Assembly (NCBI GenBank): GCA_028285265.1
Contig: JANQPX010000065.1
Location: 62,001 to 126,000, forward strand
Direction: 5' to 3'
Source of the DNA: Geminicoccaceae bacterium
GTDB taxonomy: Bacteria; Pseudomonadota; Alphaproteobacteria; Geminicoccales; Geminicoccaceae
Length of the DNA stretch: 64,000 bases
The position numbers and the translations under genes are program-made. Positions 1-8,168 of the stretch are shown piece by piece (position 1 is the first letter of the stretch; the number at the start of each line of letters is the position of its first letter). The notes beneath the pieces are model-generated. The model ran no database searches and was not told where the DNA came from. It saw only the letters and a list, made by a program, of their open reading frames with translations.

Positions 1-1
1 G

Positions 2-718
2 AATGGTCTCGATGTCATCAGTGAAGCCTGTTCTGCTTTGCGAGACAAAAGCCGTCGTCATGATCAGCCTTTGATGATCTCGACGCTTCCAGGCTTTGCG
101 CTGAAGTGGCTGTTCCCAAGGCTTATCCGATTTGATCAAAGCCATCCGGAGATACCCGTCTCCATCATTACAGACCCGACGCCCACCGACTTTACAAATG
201 ATCATGAGACCCTTGCTATTCGCTACGGCCTCGGTCGCTATCCAGGGCTGCATGTCGAATGGCTGTTTGGAGAGACATTATTTCCGGTCTGCGCTCCGTC
301 CTTGCTCGAACGCGGTCCGCCTCTCGATCAAATTGAGGATCTAGCAAGGCACACAATCCTCATCGACGACACCATCAAGATTGCCGGCAAGGGACCATCT
401 TGGACCTCGTGGTTGGAGGCAACGGGTACCGACGTGAAGATCCATGCTCACTCCAGACGTTTTGGCCAGGCAAACATGGTGGTTCAGGCTGCCGTTGAAG
501 GGCTAGGGGTTGCGCTTGGGCGTGAACCCTTGGTGGTCGACGAACTGATCGCTGGGCGCCTCATTCGACCATTTTCGATCACCGTGCCCTCCGATTTCGC
601 TTACTACCTGGTTTGCCCGAAAGACAGACTAAACGATCATCGCGTCGTCGCCTTCCGAGACTGGCTTATCGGCGAAGCCAAGCAGATGCAGACATTCGCT
701 CAAGCGGCCGCTAGATAA
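2..718 (+). CDS. LysR-family transcriptional regulator, C-terminal part (5' end outside window)
   Basis: The reading frame is open from the first bases of the window, so the N-terminal helix-turn-helix lies outside it. About 238 codons remain. They read as the effector-binding domain of a LysR regulator of the GcvA-like group: after a short linker comes the sheet PLMISTLPGFALKWLFPRL, then RYGLGRYPGLHVEWLFGE, a typical co-inducer pocket region, and the late GLGVALGREPLVVDELIAG segment. A TTG at 38 could be called as a start, but the upstream codons are in the same domain, so the gene should be treated as truncated by the window edge. Its 3' end overlaps the convergent Sel1 gene by 8 bp. The target genes are not visible. 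Confidence 0.85.
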   Translation, partial: NGLDVISEACSALRDKSRRHDQPLMISTLPGFALKWLFPRLIRFDQSHPEIPVSIITDPTPTDFTNDHETLAIRYGLGRYPGLHVEWLFGETLFPVCAPSLLERGPPLDQIEDLARHTILIDDTIKIAGKGPSWTSWLEATGTDVKIHAHSRRFGQANMVVQAAVEGLGVALGREPLVVDELIAGRLIRPFSITVPSDFAYYLVCPKDRLNDHRVVAFRDWLIGEAKQMQTFAQAAAR

Positions 719-1292
719 TCGCGAGATTTTCGCAGCCGAGCTGCTCGCCATGTTCACATGCCTGCTGATAGAGCATACGTGCCTTGGCATCGTCCTCGGC
801 AACCCCGAGCCCACGGTCATAGATCCAGCCAAGCCCGTTGCAGCCGAATGCGTCGCCATCTTGGCAAGCTTGCCCATAAAGCAATCGAGCTTTCTCAAAG
901 TCTTGGGCCACGCCGTGTCCCTCAACATACATCCACCCCAGAACCGCACATCCACCCGCATGTCCGTATTGGCAAGACTTCTCATAGAACAACTTGGCTT
1001 TGGTGGGATCAGAAGGTGTACCGCGCCCATACAAGTGAATGGTTCCAAGATTTCTGCAAGCATGGGGTTCACCGCCATCGCAGGCTCGCTCGTAAAACAA
1101 AAGAGACTTTGAAGAATTGCCCTCGTCAGCGTGTAAAGACCCGAGCCAAGTGCAATATTTCATCTGCCCCGCAGTACATCGGTCCCAGTAACGTACTTTC
1201 TTCACAGCTGGGTCCTGCGCGGAGATTCCCCTACAGATTAAGATAGCGACCGAAATCATAATAATGCTCTCGACGAAAGATCTTTTGAGCAT
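711..1292 (-). CDS. Cysteine-containing Sel1-repeat protein, exported
   Basis: This 193-residue protein starts with a basic stretch and a hydrophobic segment (residues about 8-24) ending near ISAQ, consistent with a Sec signal peptide. The rest is four or more helical repeats of about 36 residues with the Sel1 pattern: a cysteine and glycine at the end of one helix, then LGxxYxxGxGVxxDxxKAxxLYxxAC. The paired cysteines in each unit recall Helicobacter Hcp-type proteins, in which they form disulfides that staple each helical hairpin. Such proteins are protein-protein interaction modules in the periplasm or outside the cell. The partner is unknown. It is convergent with the LysR gene on its left and shares 8 bp with it. 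Confidence 0.8.
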   Translation of the reverse strand: MLKRSFVESIIMISVAILICRGISAQDPAVKKVRYWDRCTAGQMKYCTWLGSLHADEGNSSKSLLFYERACDGGEPHACRNLGTIHLYGRGTPSDPTKAKLFYEKSCQYGHAGGCAVLGWMYVEGHGVAQDFEKARLLYGQACQDGDAFGCNGLGWIYDRGLGVAEDDAKARMLYQQACEHGEQLGCENLAII

Positions 1293-1563
1293 TCATAAGC
1301 TCTCATTTAGTCATAGCAGCCGCGAGTTTTACCAGCTTGAGAAAGGATTTTCTTCGCACAAAGAGATGAGCGCGTTCGTAAAATCGTGCCTCATGAACGG
1401 CGCCTGGGCATCAGTCAGACGAAGATCGTGTTCATTTCTGCCTTGCCCGGGAGGCCAAGTTCACACGCTCACCGTTCAGCGCGGTTTTGATGTGCCGACG
1501 GCAACAAAGCCTCACGCAGGTCGGTTCTCCAAATGCCGTGCAATACGTCCTTGAGCGACAGCA

Positions 1564-2190
1564 CTATCGTTCAGTCGTCGCCAGCCGGATGGCAAGGCCA
1601 ACAAAAACCACCCCGGCCAATCTATTCAGTGCGATTTGCGCTCTTGTCGAACGCCTCAGCCATCCTCCTAACATCCCTGCGCCGCTCGCTAGGGACAGGA
1701 ATACCAAAAGCGTCACAAGGATGAAGAGGCATCCAAACAAGAAGAGCTGAAGCGTTAGGGAACCTCTGGCCGGGTCTGCGAATTGCGGCAAGAATGCCAG
1801 GAAAAAAATCGCAACTTTCGGATTTGTCACGTTCATGACGATGCCACGTCCATAGAGGCGCCACAAACTGATACCTCCATTGTTGCCAGCAGAGAGGTCC
1901 GATGCGCTCGCTCGAAAGGCCTGCCAGGCGAGATAGAGAAGATACGCGGCACCGACGATTTTGAGGACGTTGAACGCCAATGCTGACGCCTGGAAGATGG
2001 CGGCCACGCCAAAGGCTACTGCCGTTGTATGCAGTAATAGACCGGTACAAAGGCCTAATGTGACGACGACTCCTGCAAGCCGACCGGATAAGGCAGACTG
2101 GGTAAGAACGAAAATATTGTCTGGCCCGGGAGCAAGCCCAAGTGCGAATGATGCACCCAAGAAAACGATGACGACATCGACAGGAATCAT
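1564..2190 (-). CDS. LysE/RhtB-family amino-acid exporter
   Basis: A 208-residue hydrophobic protein with about six membrane segments. The N-terminal LGLAPGPDNIFVLTQSALSG matches the LysE/RhtB family signature (GPGPD), and a second conserved segment GIVMNVTNPKVAIFFLAFLPQF is typical of RhtB-type exporters of homoserine, threonine or related amino acids. The frame is open to 2220, but I chose the ATG at 2190: it has GAGGG just upstream and places the first residues at the expected start of helix 1. The exported substrate cannot be told from sequence. It stands alone, divergent from the thioesterase gene. Confidence 0.88.
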   Translation of the reverse strand: MIPVDVVIVFLGASFALGLAPGPDNIFVLTQSALSGRLAGVVVTLGLCTGLLLHTTAVAFGVAAIFQASALAFNVLKIVGAAYLLYLAWQAFRASASDLSAGNNGGISLWRLYGRGIVMNVTNPKVAIFFLAFLPQFADPARGSLTLQLFLFGCLFILVTLLVFLSLASGAGMLGGWLRRSTRAQIALNRLAGVVFVGLAIRLATTER

Positions 2191-2374
2191 GGCACCCTCT
2201 GCGCCCTTGCTGAGACGCATTTGCTATCAGCCACAGGGGCAGGGTTTCAACTGTTTCTGACAGTGCCATCTTGATGCGGTACTACCGAGCTGTTCCGTTT
2301 GTTGATGGAATTGACAGTCGATGGTCTCTTCGGAAATGTTGGTTGGAACGGCCCTCGTTCGATAGCTAGGCGTG

Positions 2375-2761
2375 ATGACTTCAGCAGAGACACTTTTTGC
2401 CGCCGACAAGTTAATGCAGCTCCTGGGCGCTAGACTTGTTGCCGAACGAGATGGTTGTGTTGAAATCGCGTTAACCGTGACAGAGGACTTGGTTCAGGCG
2501 CATGGGACCTGCCAAGGCGGCGCGATTTTCTCACTGGCAGACGCCGCTTTCGGAATTTCTGCGAGCCTCAAACGTGCCTCGGTCTCGCAGCACTGCTCGA
2601 TCGCTTACCTGCGTCCTGCTAAGCTCGGCGAGACGATTGTCGCGCGCGCTGCGCTGAGTTCTGCCGTTGGCAAGACCTCAGTTTATGATGTGCATGTCAC
2701 CAACGATGGAGGTGACATGATCGCTGATTTTCGGGGAATCGCGCGTGAACTTCGATCGTGA
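2375..2761 (+). CDS. PaaI-type hotdog-fold acyl-CoA thioesterase
   Basis: A 128-residue single hotdog domain. The segment AHGTCQGGAIFSLADAAFG carries the HGxxxGGxxFxLAD motif of PaaI thioesterases, with the aspartate that acts in hydrolysis. In phenylacetate degradation PaaI removes stalled or mis-hydroxylated CoA thioesters. Here no other paa gene is visible, so it could serve any aromatic acyl-CoA. A GTG at 2372 directly precedes the ATG at 2375; I take the ATG. It is convergent with the DUF2783/hydroxylase pair, with a hairpin in the 36-bp gap. Confidence 0.85.
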   Translation: MTSAETLFAADKLMQLLGARLVAERDGCVEIALTVTEDLVQAHGTCQGGAIFSLADAAFGISASLKRASVSQHCSIAYLRPAKLGETIVARAALSSAVGKTSVYDVHVTNDGGDMIADFRGIARELRS

Positions 2762-2766
2762 GTTCG

Positions 2767-2789
2767 CCTCCTTGCCTGATCGCAGGAGG
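2767..2789. terminator. Possible bidirectional terminator hairpin
   Basis: CCTCCT (2767-2772) and AGGAGG (2784-2789) form a perfect 6-bp GC-rich stem with an 11-nt loop between two convergent genes. There is no clear T run on either side, so it may only act as a 3' end stabiliser. Confidence 0.3.
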
Positions 2790-2797
2790 GTGTCGGG

Positions 2798-2986
2798 TTA
2801 TGCCTTGGTCAGATGATTTTGCGCCGCTTGGATCATGCTCTTCAGGTTCGCGGGCTTGTCAGTTTCCCGCGCAAGCATGAGGCAGAGTTTACAAAGAAAG
2901 AGTTCACGCTTGGACTCCGCGACCGTATCCAAGGACTGCGCGAGGTCTTCGTAGAAAACTTCAAGCTGGTGAAAGTTGAGCGCCAT
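2798..2986 (-). CDS. DUF2783 small protein, coupled to the FAD hydroxylase
   Basis: A 62-residue acidic, helical protein, MALNFHQLEVFYEDLAQSLD and onward, ending in a LKSMIQAAQNHL helix. It resembles DUF2783 proteins, which occur beside FAD-dependent aromatic hydroxylases. The start is set by its neighbour: the A of its ATG is the last base of the hydroxylase stop codon (TGATG overlap), with CAGGAG 8 bp upstream. The frame is open further upstream but that part lies inside the hydroxylase gene. The function is not established; a role as a subunit or stabiliser of the hydroxylase is an inference from the coupling. Confidence 0.7.
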   Translation of the reverse strand: MALNFHQLEVFYEDLAQSLDTVAESKRELFLCKLCLMLARETDKPANLKSMIQAAQNHLTKA

Positions 2987-4653
2987 CAGCTGATCTCCTG
3001 TCTTCCAAAAGCAGCGTCCATTTGGCGAACGATTTCTTCTGGATCGAACCTGTTCCAATACCCACCAAGGTAGCCGTCTGGTCGGACCAACAATGTCGCA
3101 CCAGCCTCAATGCCTAGGCGATTATGCAGGTCGAGGAGGGCATCTTTGCCAAACCGATTTCGGATGTCAGAGCTGCTGATCAGTTCCAGTTCCGGATCAA
3201 TCCTGCCCAGCGCCAATTGAACATCATTGAGACTGGACGCTGGGGCATCCTGCAGGACCAGCAATGTAAATCCGTTACCCAAGAGGTCACTCAAATAGCG
3301 GTCATTGGTGAGCTTCACTTCGGGAAGGACAGCGCCCAGCGTGAGGGATTGCGGTATGCCGGTACCTGTCAGCACGGCGCCTCCTTCAGAATAGGTATAA
3401 GGTTCCATTTGACGTGGATTGGCGAATTGTCCTGCCCAGTCGTGATCGAGCGAGAGTGATAGCGCTGCATCCCGCATCAGGGCCCATCCCTTTGTCGGAG
3501 GGGTCATGAACCGAGCGCTCTTCGAGGCATTTTCGAACACATCTAGCGTTGCCCCGCGTCGCTCGGGCGAGTAGCTGTCGAGGAGGGGCTCGTCGCTTAA
3601 GCCATTAAGGACGCGCGCGAGCTTCCAGCCCACGTTTTCAGCGTCAGCCAATCCATTGTTCAGCCCGCGCACGCCAAAGATCGGAACGATATGGGCGCTG
3701 TCGCCGATGAACATCACGCGACCGTCACGATAGTTGGGTAAGGCCAATGTGTTAGCAGAATAGATACTCCACCACTCCAGTTCCCAATTGCCATCATACC
3801 CGATGTCATCCAGGATCCGGGTCACGTTGGCCCTAATGTTCTCCTCACGGGTCGCTTCGTCTTCGGACTCCCCCTCCTTCAATTGATAATCTATCCGCCA
3901 GATATCGTCGGGCTGGCGGTGAATCAGGACGGTCATATCAGGATTGGAGCGACTGTCGAACAAGGCGCGGCGGATCGTAGGATAGTCGTGATCCATCTGC
4001 ACGTCGGCAATCACATAGCGTCCGGGAAAATTATCTCCCGCGAGACGCAGGCCTCTCATTGTTCGGATTGGGCTGCGCGCGCCGTCTGCAGCGAGAACCC
4101 ATGCGGCTTCACAATGATAGATACCGTTTGTGTCGCAAACCTCTAGACGAGTGCCATCTTCGGTATCGTCGATGTTGGTGACGTCGCTACACCAGCGTGC
4201 TTCAATCAGATCTGAAGCAGCAATAGCATCCCAAAAGTACTGCTCGATATATTGTTGTTGGATATTATACATCGGCATGTATTTTTCATGTTCGGAATGC
4301 GGCATCTGGAATTCCAGGATCTGCTGACCGCGAAAGAACGTCCGACCGGTGGTCCATTCGTAGGCCTTCTCGATGAACGACGAGACCACACTTGCTCGTT
4401 CCAGTGCGTGATAGCTGCTGCGTTGCAAGCAGATCGCGCGACTGCCGTCATTGAACGTTTGTTTCTTGTCGAGAAGCAAAGAGGAGATGCCGAAGCGGGC
4501 TAGCGTCAGCGCGGCGAACATTCCCACAGGTCCTGCACCGACGATGGCAACTTCAAACCGGTTGCGCCTTAGAACATGATCGCGATCGGGTGGCGCAAAG
4601 ATGGGATACTTGAAATAGAGTGAGTCAAACTCACCTCTGCCTGCCGGTCTCAA
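2986..4653 (-). CDS. FAD-dependent aromatic-ring hydroxylase, MhpA/PheA type
   Basis: 555 residues of the class A flavoprotein monooxygenase family. The FAD fold opens with VAIVGAGPVG (GxGxxG at residues 39-44). The NADPH/FAD motif ADGARSPIR follows near residue 190, and the FAD-ribityl motif GDSAHIVPIFGVRGLNNG near 318. A C-terminal thioredoxin-like domain (about 430-550) is present, as in MhpA and phenol hydroxylases. The reaction is probably ortho-hydroxylation of a phenolic or hydroxyphenyl acid using NAD(P)H and O2. VPIFGVRGLN replaces the more usual HxxPPxxGQG, which may shape the pocket. It is coupled to the DUF2783 gene. The exact N-terminus is uncertain because the first about 33 residues precede the FAD fold. 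Confidence 0.85.
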   Translation of the reverse strand: MRPAGRGEFDSLYFKYPIFAPPDRDHVLRRNRFEVAIVGAGPVGMFAALTLARFGISSLLLDKKQTFNDGSRAICLQRSSYHALERASVVSSFIEKAYEWTTGRTFFRGQQILEFQMPHSEHEKYMPMYNIQQQYIEQYFWDAIAASDLIEARWCSDVTNIDDTEDGTRLEVCDTNGIYHCEAAWVLAADGARSPIRTMRGLRLAGDNFPGRYVIADVQMDHDYPTIRRALFDSRSNPDMTVLIHRQPDDIWRIDYQLKEGESEDEATREENIRANVTRILDDIGYDGNWELEWWSIYSANTLALPNYRDGRVMFIGDSAHIVPIFGVRGLNNGLADAENVGWKLARVLNGLSDEPLLDSYSPERRGATLDVFENASKSARFMTPPTKGWALMRDAALSLSLDHDWAGQFANPRQMEPYTYSEGGAVLTGTGIPQSLTLGAVLPEVKLTNDRYLSDLLGNGFTLLVLQDAPASSLNDVQLALGRIDPELELISSSDIRNRFGKDALLDLHNRLGIEAGATLLVRPDGYLGGYWNRFDPEEIVRQMDAAFGRQEIS

Positions 4654-4999
4654 GCGCCTCTCTCCCTGGGGAACAACCCTTCCTAACGCACTATGAGAGA
4701 TATTGAGGGACGTCGCTAGCCAACAGAGTAGGGAGAGTCTTCCGGGGGACGGAATCGATGTTCATGGTATCGCTTCCTGGCCCATCCTGGCACTTCTCGA
4801 GCTCATCATGATCTCGATCCGTCCTTGGATTGGCCGCGTCCATTGACGACAGAAGATCGTCGTTTCGCGAGAGGCTACGATCTTCGACGACAAGACCGTA
4901 GATCGTCTTTGCCGAACCAGGGATCAGAAAAGGGAACCTTACGCACTTGCCTAAGCCGAGCGGATTGAAGAAGCGTTGGCTATCTCAAAAGGGCCTTTG
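4654..4999. other. Intergenic region, no gene seen
   Basis: 346 bp upstream of the FAD hydroxylase and downstream of the DUF5519 gene, both on the minus strand. It should hold the hydroxylase promoter. GAAGATCGT (4852-4860) and ACGATCTTC (4877-4885) form a 9-bp inverted repeat with a 16-nt spacer, a possible operator or hairpin. No convincing reading frame. Confidence 0.4.
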
Positions 5000-5479
5000 T
5001 CACGCCAGACTCTTGCCCGTCGCGTATTCATAAGATCGGCTAACGATCGTTTTGACTGTCTCCAATTCGTCGTCGTCGCGTGGCGAGAACACCATCACGA
5101 GGCCGACAGGATAGTGTCCTTGAGTAACCAAATAGTGGCTCTCACCCCAGCCGGCCTCGATGACGTCAAGCGCATCCTTGGCGGTGAGCTTGACATGCAT
5201 GCTGCCATTGTCGGGATGCGGATGGATGTGGGCGAATTCACGTCCGACCATGAAGGCTTCGTGGTTACACGCCATGCCATCATGCAGGACCAAAGCGCGA
5301 GCACCCGGGACGGAGATACCACTCTCTTGGTTATCCACGCTTGGCAACGAAAAGCACCAGTCATGCAGCTTATCGATGACATGGTCTGGTCCATGCTGGT
5401 TCAGCTGCGAATGGGGCAGGCTGCTTGATGTGTTGGGCTTGGGTCCACTGCGCTTCGGCAGGTTCAGGTCGCTCTGCAT
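5000..5479 (-). CDS. DUF5519 (luciferase-like domain) protein
   Basis: 159 residues. The C-terminal two thirds match DUF5519: GARALVLHDG, then EFAHIHPHPDNGSMHVKLTA, then an AGWGESHYL segment. These proteins are annotated as luciferase-domain or phospholipase-like on weak grounds, and the biochemical role is unknown. The conserved histidines in FAHIHPHPD suggest metal or ligand binding. Residues 1-35 are polar and low in order. It is divergent from a LysR regulator that shares its 84-bp promoter region, so it is probably that regulator's target. Confidence 0.65.
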   Translation of the reverse strand: MQSDLNLPKRSGPKPNTSSSLPHSQLNQHGPDHVIDKLHDWCFSLPSVDNQESGISVPGARALVLHDGMACNHEAFMVGREFAHIHPHPDNGSMHVKLTAKDALDVIEAGWGESHYLVTQGHYPVGLVMVFSPRDDDELETVKTIVSRSYEYATGKSLA

Positions 5480-5495
5480 GGCTTGGCTCCATCAT

Positions 5496-5568
5496 CTTGC
5501 ATATGCCCATTATGGCAGCTAATTCATGCAAGGTGATTCACAATAAATGCAAATGAAGCTTGCATGAA
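5496..5568. promoter_or_regulatory. Putative LysR operator: perfect dyad plus a third half-site
   Basis: TTCATGCAAG (5523-5532) and CTTGCATGAA (5559-5568) are perfect 10-bp inverted copies 36 bp apart, centre to centre. A third half-site, CTTGCAT, sits at 5496-5502, and a lone TGCA lies at 5547. The last arm covers the ATG at 5564 of the LysR gene, which fits autorepression. The region is shared with the divergent DUF5519 gene. The spacing fits a LysR tetramer footprint. Confidence 0.6.
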
Positions 5569-6466
5569 AGCACAGAAACTCGATTGGAGTGACGTGCCCT
5601 ATGTCCTGGCGGTCTGTGAGGCCGGCAGCCTCTCCGCTGCTTCGCGGCTCATAGGGGTCAATCACTCGACGGTTTTCCGTCGTATTGAAGGTGTCGAGGC
5701 TAAGTTGGGTGTCCGCCTGTTTGAGCGGCTGAGCCATGGCTACGTCATGACACCCGCAGGCGAACATTTTTATCAATACGCCCTCTCACTTCGCGAGGGC
5801 ATGAATCGAATCCAGCTGGAGATCGGTGGGAAAGACCTTCGACTCGAGGGAGTCTTGACGGTCACAACGACCGATTCACTCTTGTCCTGCCTAGCGCCCA
5901 TGTTCTCAGCTTTTCAAGACGAGCATCCCGATGTCGAGTTACGGTTGTTGTCAGATGCGCGGGCACTCGACCTCATGCAGCGTGATGCGGACGTCGCCCT
6001 TAGGCCTACTCAAAATCCGCCTGAGCACTGGATCGGTCGCAAAATGCAGCCGATCATGTGCGCTACTTACGCTCACGAACGCTACTGGAACGCTGCCCAA
6101 GACCTACCGGCCGAAGAACGTCGGTGGGTAAAACTAGACGACGACCTTGCCCAGTCTCCCATGAGCCAGATCACAAGCCTTCAGATGCCCAAAGGTGCCA
6201 AAGTCACCGTCGTCAACACCATGATGGGCGTGTTCGACATGGTTCGTTCGGGCCTTGGAGTCGCTATCCTGCCTTGTTACCTCGGCGAAACAAGCCCGTC
6301 GCTTGTGCGCATCCAGGATCCAGACCATCGCGTTGCTTGGGATCTCTGGTTATTGGCCCATCCGGATGTTCGAAGGAGTGCGCGTGTTCACGCCTTTTTC
6401 GAGTTTGCGTCGACGAACATCACGTCGGATCTCCTAGGAACGCCTGACGAAACGTCTCCTGAGTGA
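5564..6466 (+). CDS. LysR-family transcriptional regulator
   Basis: 300 residues, full family length. The winged helix-turn-helix is at residues about 7-66 (LAVCEAGSLSAASRLIGVNH, then STVFRRIEGVEAKLG), followed by a linker helix and an effector domain from about 92. The late GLGVAILPCYLGE segment is typical of the family. The ATG at 5564 is inside one arm of a perfect inverted repeat, which suggests that the protein controls its own synthesis. Divergent from the DUF5519 gene at 5000-5479, its most likely target. The inducer is unknown. Confidence 0.88.
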   Translation: MKAQKLDWSDVPYVLAVCEAGSLSAASRLIGVNHSTVFRRIEGVEAKLGVRLFERLSHGYVMTPAGEHFYQYALSLREGMNRIQLEIGGKDLRLEGVLTVTTTDSLLSCLAPMFSAFQDEHPDVELRLLSDARALDLMQRDADVALRPTQNPPEHWIGRKMQPIMCATYAHERYWNAAQDLPAEERRWVKLDDDLAQSPMSQITSLQMPKGAKVTVVNTMMGVFDMVRSGLGVAILPCYLGETSPSLVRIQDPDHRVAWDLWLLAHPDVRRSARVHAFFEFASTNITSDLLGTPDETSPE

Positions 6467-6507
6467 CCGCCGACGTTATAGGCACCGACGACGCAAAGCG
6501 GTCTCGT

Positions 6508-8154
6508 TCATTCCTCTAGCTTTTTCTTATCGTCCGCTTTGACGTCTTTGAGTTTGTCCGTAAGCGAGAGGCCGAGTTCATCGCCAAGCGTCTTTAGTGC
6601 GGGCAACTGAAGAGCCATGCCGAGGATCGAATCAAGGGCTTGATTGACCGGCGTCTTATCGCCGCTTTCGCCCGATCCTGCCATGGGGGCCAAGCCGGTC
6701 ACATTGTGGATTTTGATCGAATCGATCTTTTCGGCTGGACGCACCATTTCCGCGATCGCTCGCGGCAGGGTTTCGATCCGGGCGATCTCTTCCTTCATTT
6801 CGACAAGGCGTACATCGAGCGCATTCTCCGCCTCATGCAGTGCGCGGTTTCCTTCAGCCTCAGCGAGTAAGGCCTCCCTCTTGGCAGCAGCACGCTCGCG
6901 ATCAGCGTCGGCCTCGGCCTTGGCCGCCTGAATACGCGCCGCGGCATGATCAGCCGCGGCATCGCGCTCGGCTTTGGCAAGCGTGCGTAACCGAGCCCCA
7001 TTGGCTTCCGCATCTTCTTGTGCCGCGATCAGTGCCAAGAGCTTGTCGCGTTCCGCTTCCGCCGTTCGTCTCGCTGTAGCGATCGCTTCCGCAGCGACGG
7101 CAGCTTCGGCGCGTGCTTGGTCGGCCGCCGCCTGCGCTTGACTTTCTGCTTCGGCCTTCTTGGCGACGGCAATCATCCGATCCTGCTGCTTGAGCTGCAG
7201 GTCCTGCTCCTTCGCGATCTCGTTCGCCTGCACCTCCAGATCGCGCATAATCTCAGCAGCACGAACGGCTCGCTCACGTGCGATCTCAGCCTCGCGCACG
7301 GCTTTATCCTTGGCAATACGCGCCGCTTCGGCCTCTTCTTCGGCCGTCGCCCGCCGTCTTGCAATCTCAGCACTTTGTGCCGCCCTCAGCGTTTCGATTT
7401 CCTGATGCTGTGCAATCCTTGCCTGCTCTTCGTCCTGTTCGATCTCAAGCTTGCGGCGTGTCGCTTCCATGGCTGAGAGACGCACAGCGACATCGGCATC
7501 GGCATCGATCTCAGCCCGCTCCTTCTTTGAGGTCGCAATAACTTCGGCGAGCTTACGCATACCAACCGCATTGAACGCATTGTTCTCATCGAGCGAGGCG
7601 AACGGCGTCTGATCCAACGAGGTCAGTGATACCGACTGCAAACGAAGGCCGTTCTCAGCGAGGTCGTCGGCGATCAATTCACGCACCTCTTTGACGAACG
7701 CTGCGCGACCCTCATGTGCATCGTCCATGGTCTTTTGCGCCGCGACGGCGCGAAGCGCATCCACCAGCTTGCCTTCGATGATTTCACGCAGCTTGTCGGC
7801 GTTGAAGGTACGATCGCCGAGTGTCTGCGCAGCCCGGGCAACCGCTTCCTCCGTACCATCGACCGCAACGGAAAAGCTCGCGCCGATATCCATACGCAGC
7901 CGGTCTTTTGTGATCAAACTGTCCTCGCCAGAACGCTTCACCTCCAATCGGAGTGTCCGCATATTCACTTCGGAGATTTCATGGAAATAGGGAAGGGCAA
8001 GGGTACCGCCGGCCATCACCACTTGCTGCCCGCCAACGCCGGTTCTGATGAGGCTGACCTCGCGGGTTGCCTTTCGATAGAGCTTCGCCAGTACCACGAT
8101 CACGATGATCACGATGATGATCAGGCCGATCAGAATGCTCCAGAACAAACCCAT
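6508..8154 (-). CDS. Flotillin-like SPFH-domain membrane protein, YqiK type
   Basis: 548 residues, close to E. coli YqiK (about 550). A strong N-terminal membrane anchor (residues about 4-24, rich in Ile and Val) is followed by an SPFH/band-7 domain (about 30-200) with EVSLIRTGVGG and MRTLRLEVKRSGEDSLITKD. A long Ala/Glu/Arg-rich coiled coil follows (about 205-460), then a short C-terminal tail with TLPRAIAEMVRPAEKIDSIK. Flotillins oligomerise on the inner membrane and mark ordered microdomains in which other membrane proteins gather. It starts 14 bp after the dioxygenase stop, with GGAG about 9 bp upstream of its ATG, so the two are almost certainly co-transcribed. Flotillins are usually paired with NfeD, which is absent here. 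Confidence 0.88.
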   Translation of the reverse strand: MGLFWSILIGLIIIVIIVIVVLAKLYRKATREVSLIRTGVGGQQVVMAGGTLALPYFHEISEVNMRTLRLEVKRSGEDSLITKDRLRMDIGASFSVAVDGTEEAVARAAQTLGDRTFNADKLREIIEGKLVDALRAVAAQKTMDDAHEGRAAFVKEVRELIADDLAENGLRLQSVSLTSLDQTPFASLDENNAFNAVGMRKLAEVIATSKKERAEIDADADVAVRLSAMEATRRKLEIEQDEEQARIAQHQEIETLRAAQSAEIARRRATAEEEAEAARIAKDKAVREAEIARERAVRAAEIMRDLEVQANEIAKEQDLQLKQQDRMIAVAKKAEAESQAQAAADQARAEAAVAAEAIATARRTAEAERDKLLALIAAQEDAEANGARLRTLAKAERDAAADHAAARIQAAKAEADADRERAAAKREALLAEAEGNRALHEAENALDVRLVEMKEEIARIETLPRAIAEMVRPAEKIDSIKIHNVTGLAPMAGSGESGDKTPVNQALDSILGMALQLPALKTLGDELGLSLTDKLKDVKADDKKKLEE

Positions 8155-8168
8155 TTTCTGGTCTCCGC

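Noticed and set aside
758-1246. Long open frames on the plus strand opposite the Sel1 gene
   Set aside because: Antisense of the repeat protein. The translation is rich in Arg, His and Pro and has no family pattern, while the minus frame has clear Sel1 repeats.
4976-5428. 150-codon plus-strand frame
   Set aside because: Antisense of the DUF5519 gene, whose frame carries the family motifs.
7018-7476. 152-codon plus-strand frame
   Set aside because: It lies opposite the flotillin coiled coil, whose Ala/Glu/Arg codons create open antisense frames. No own start signals.
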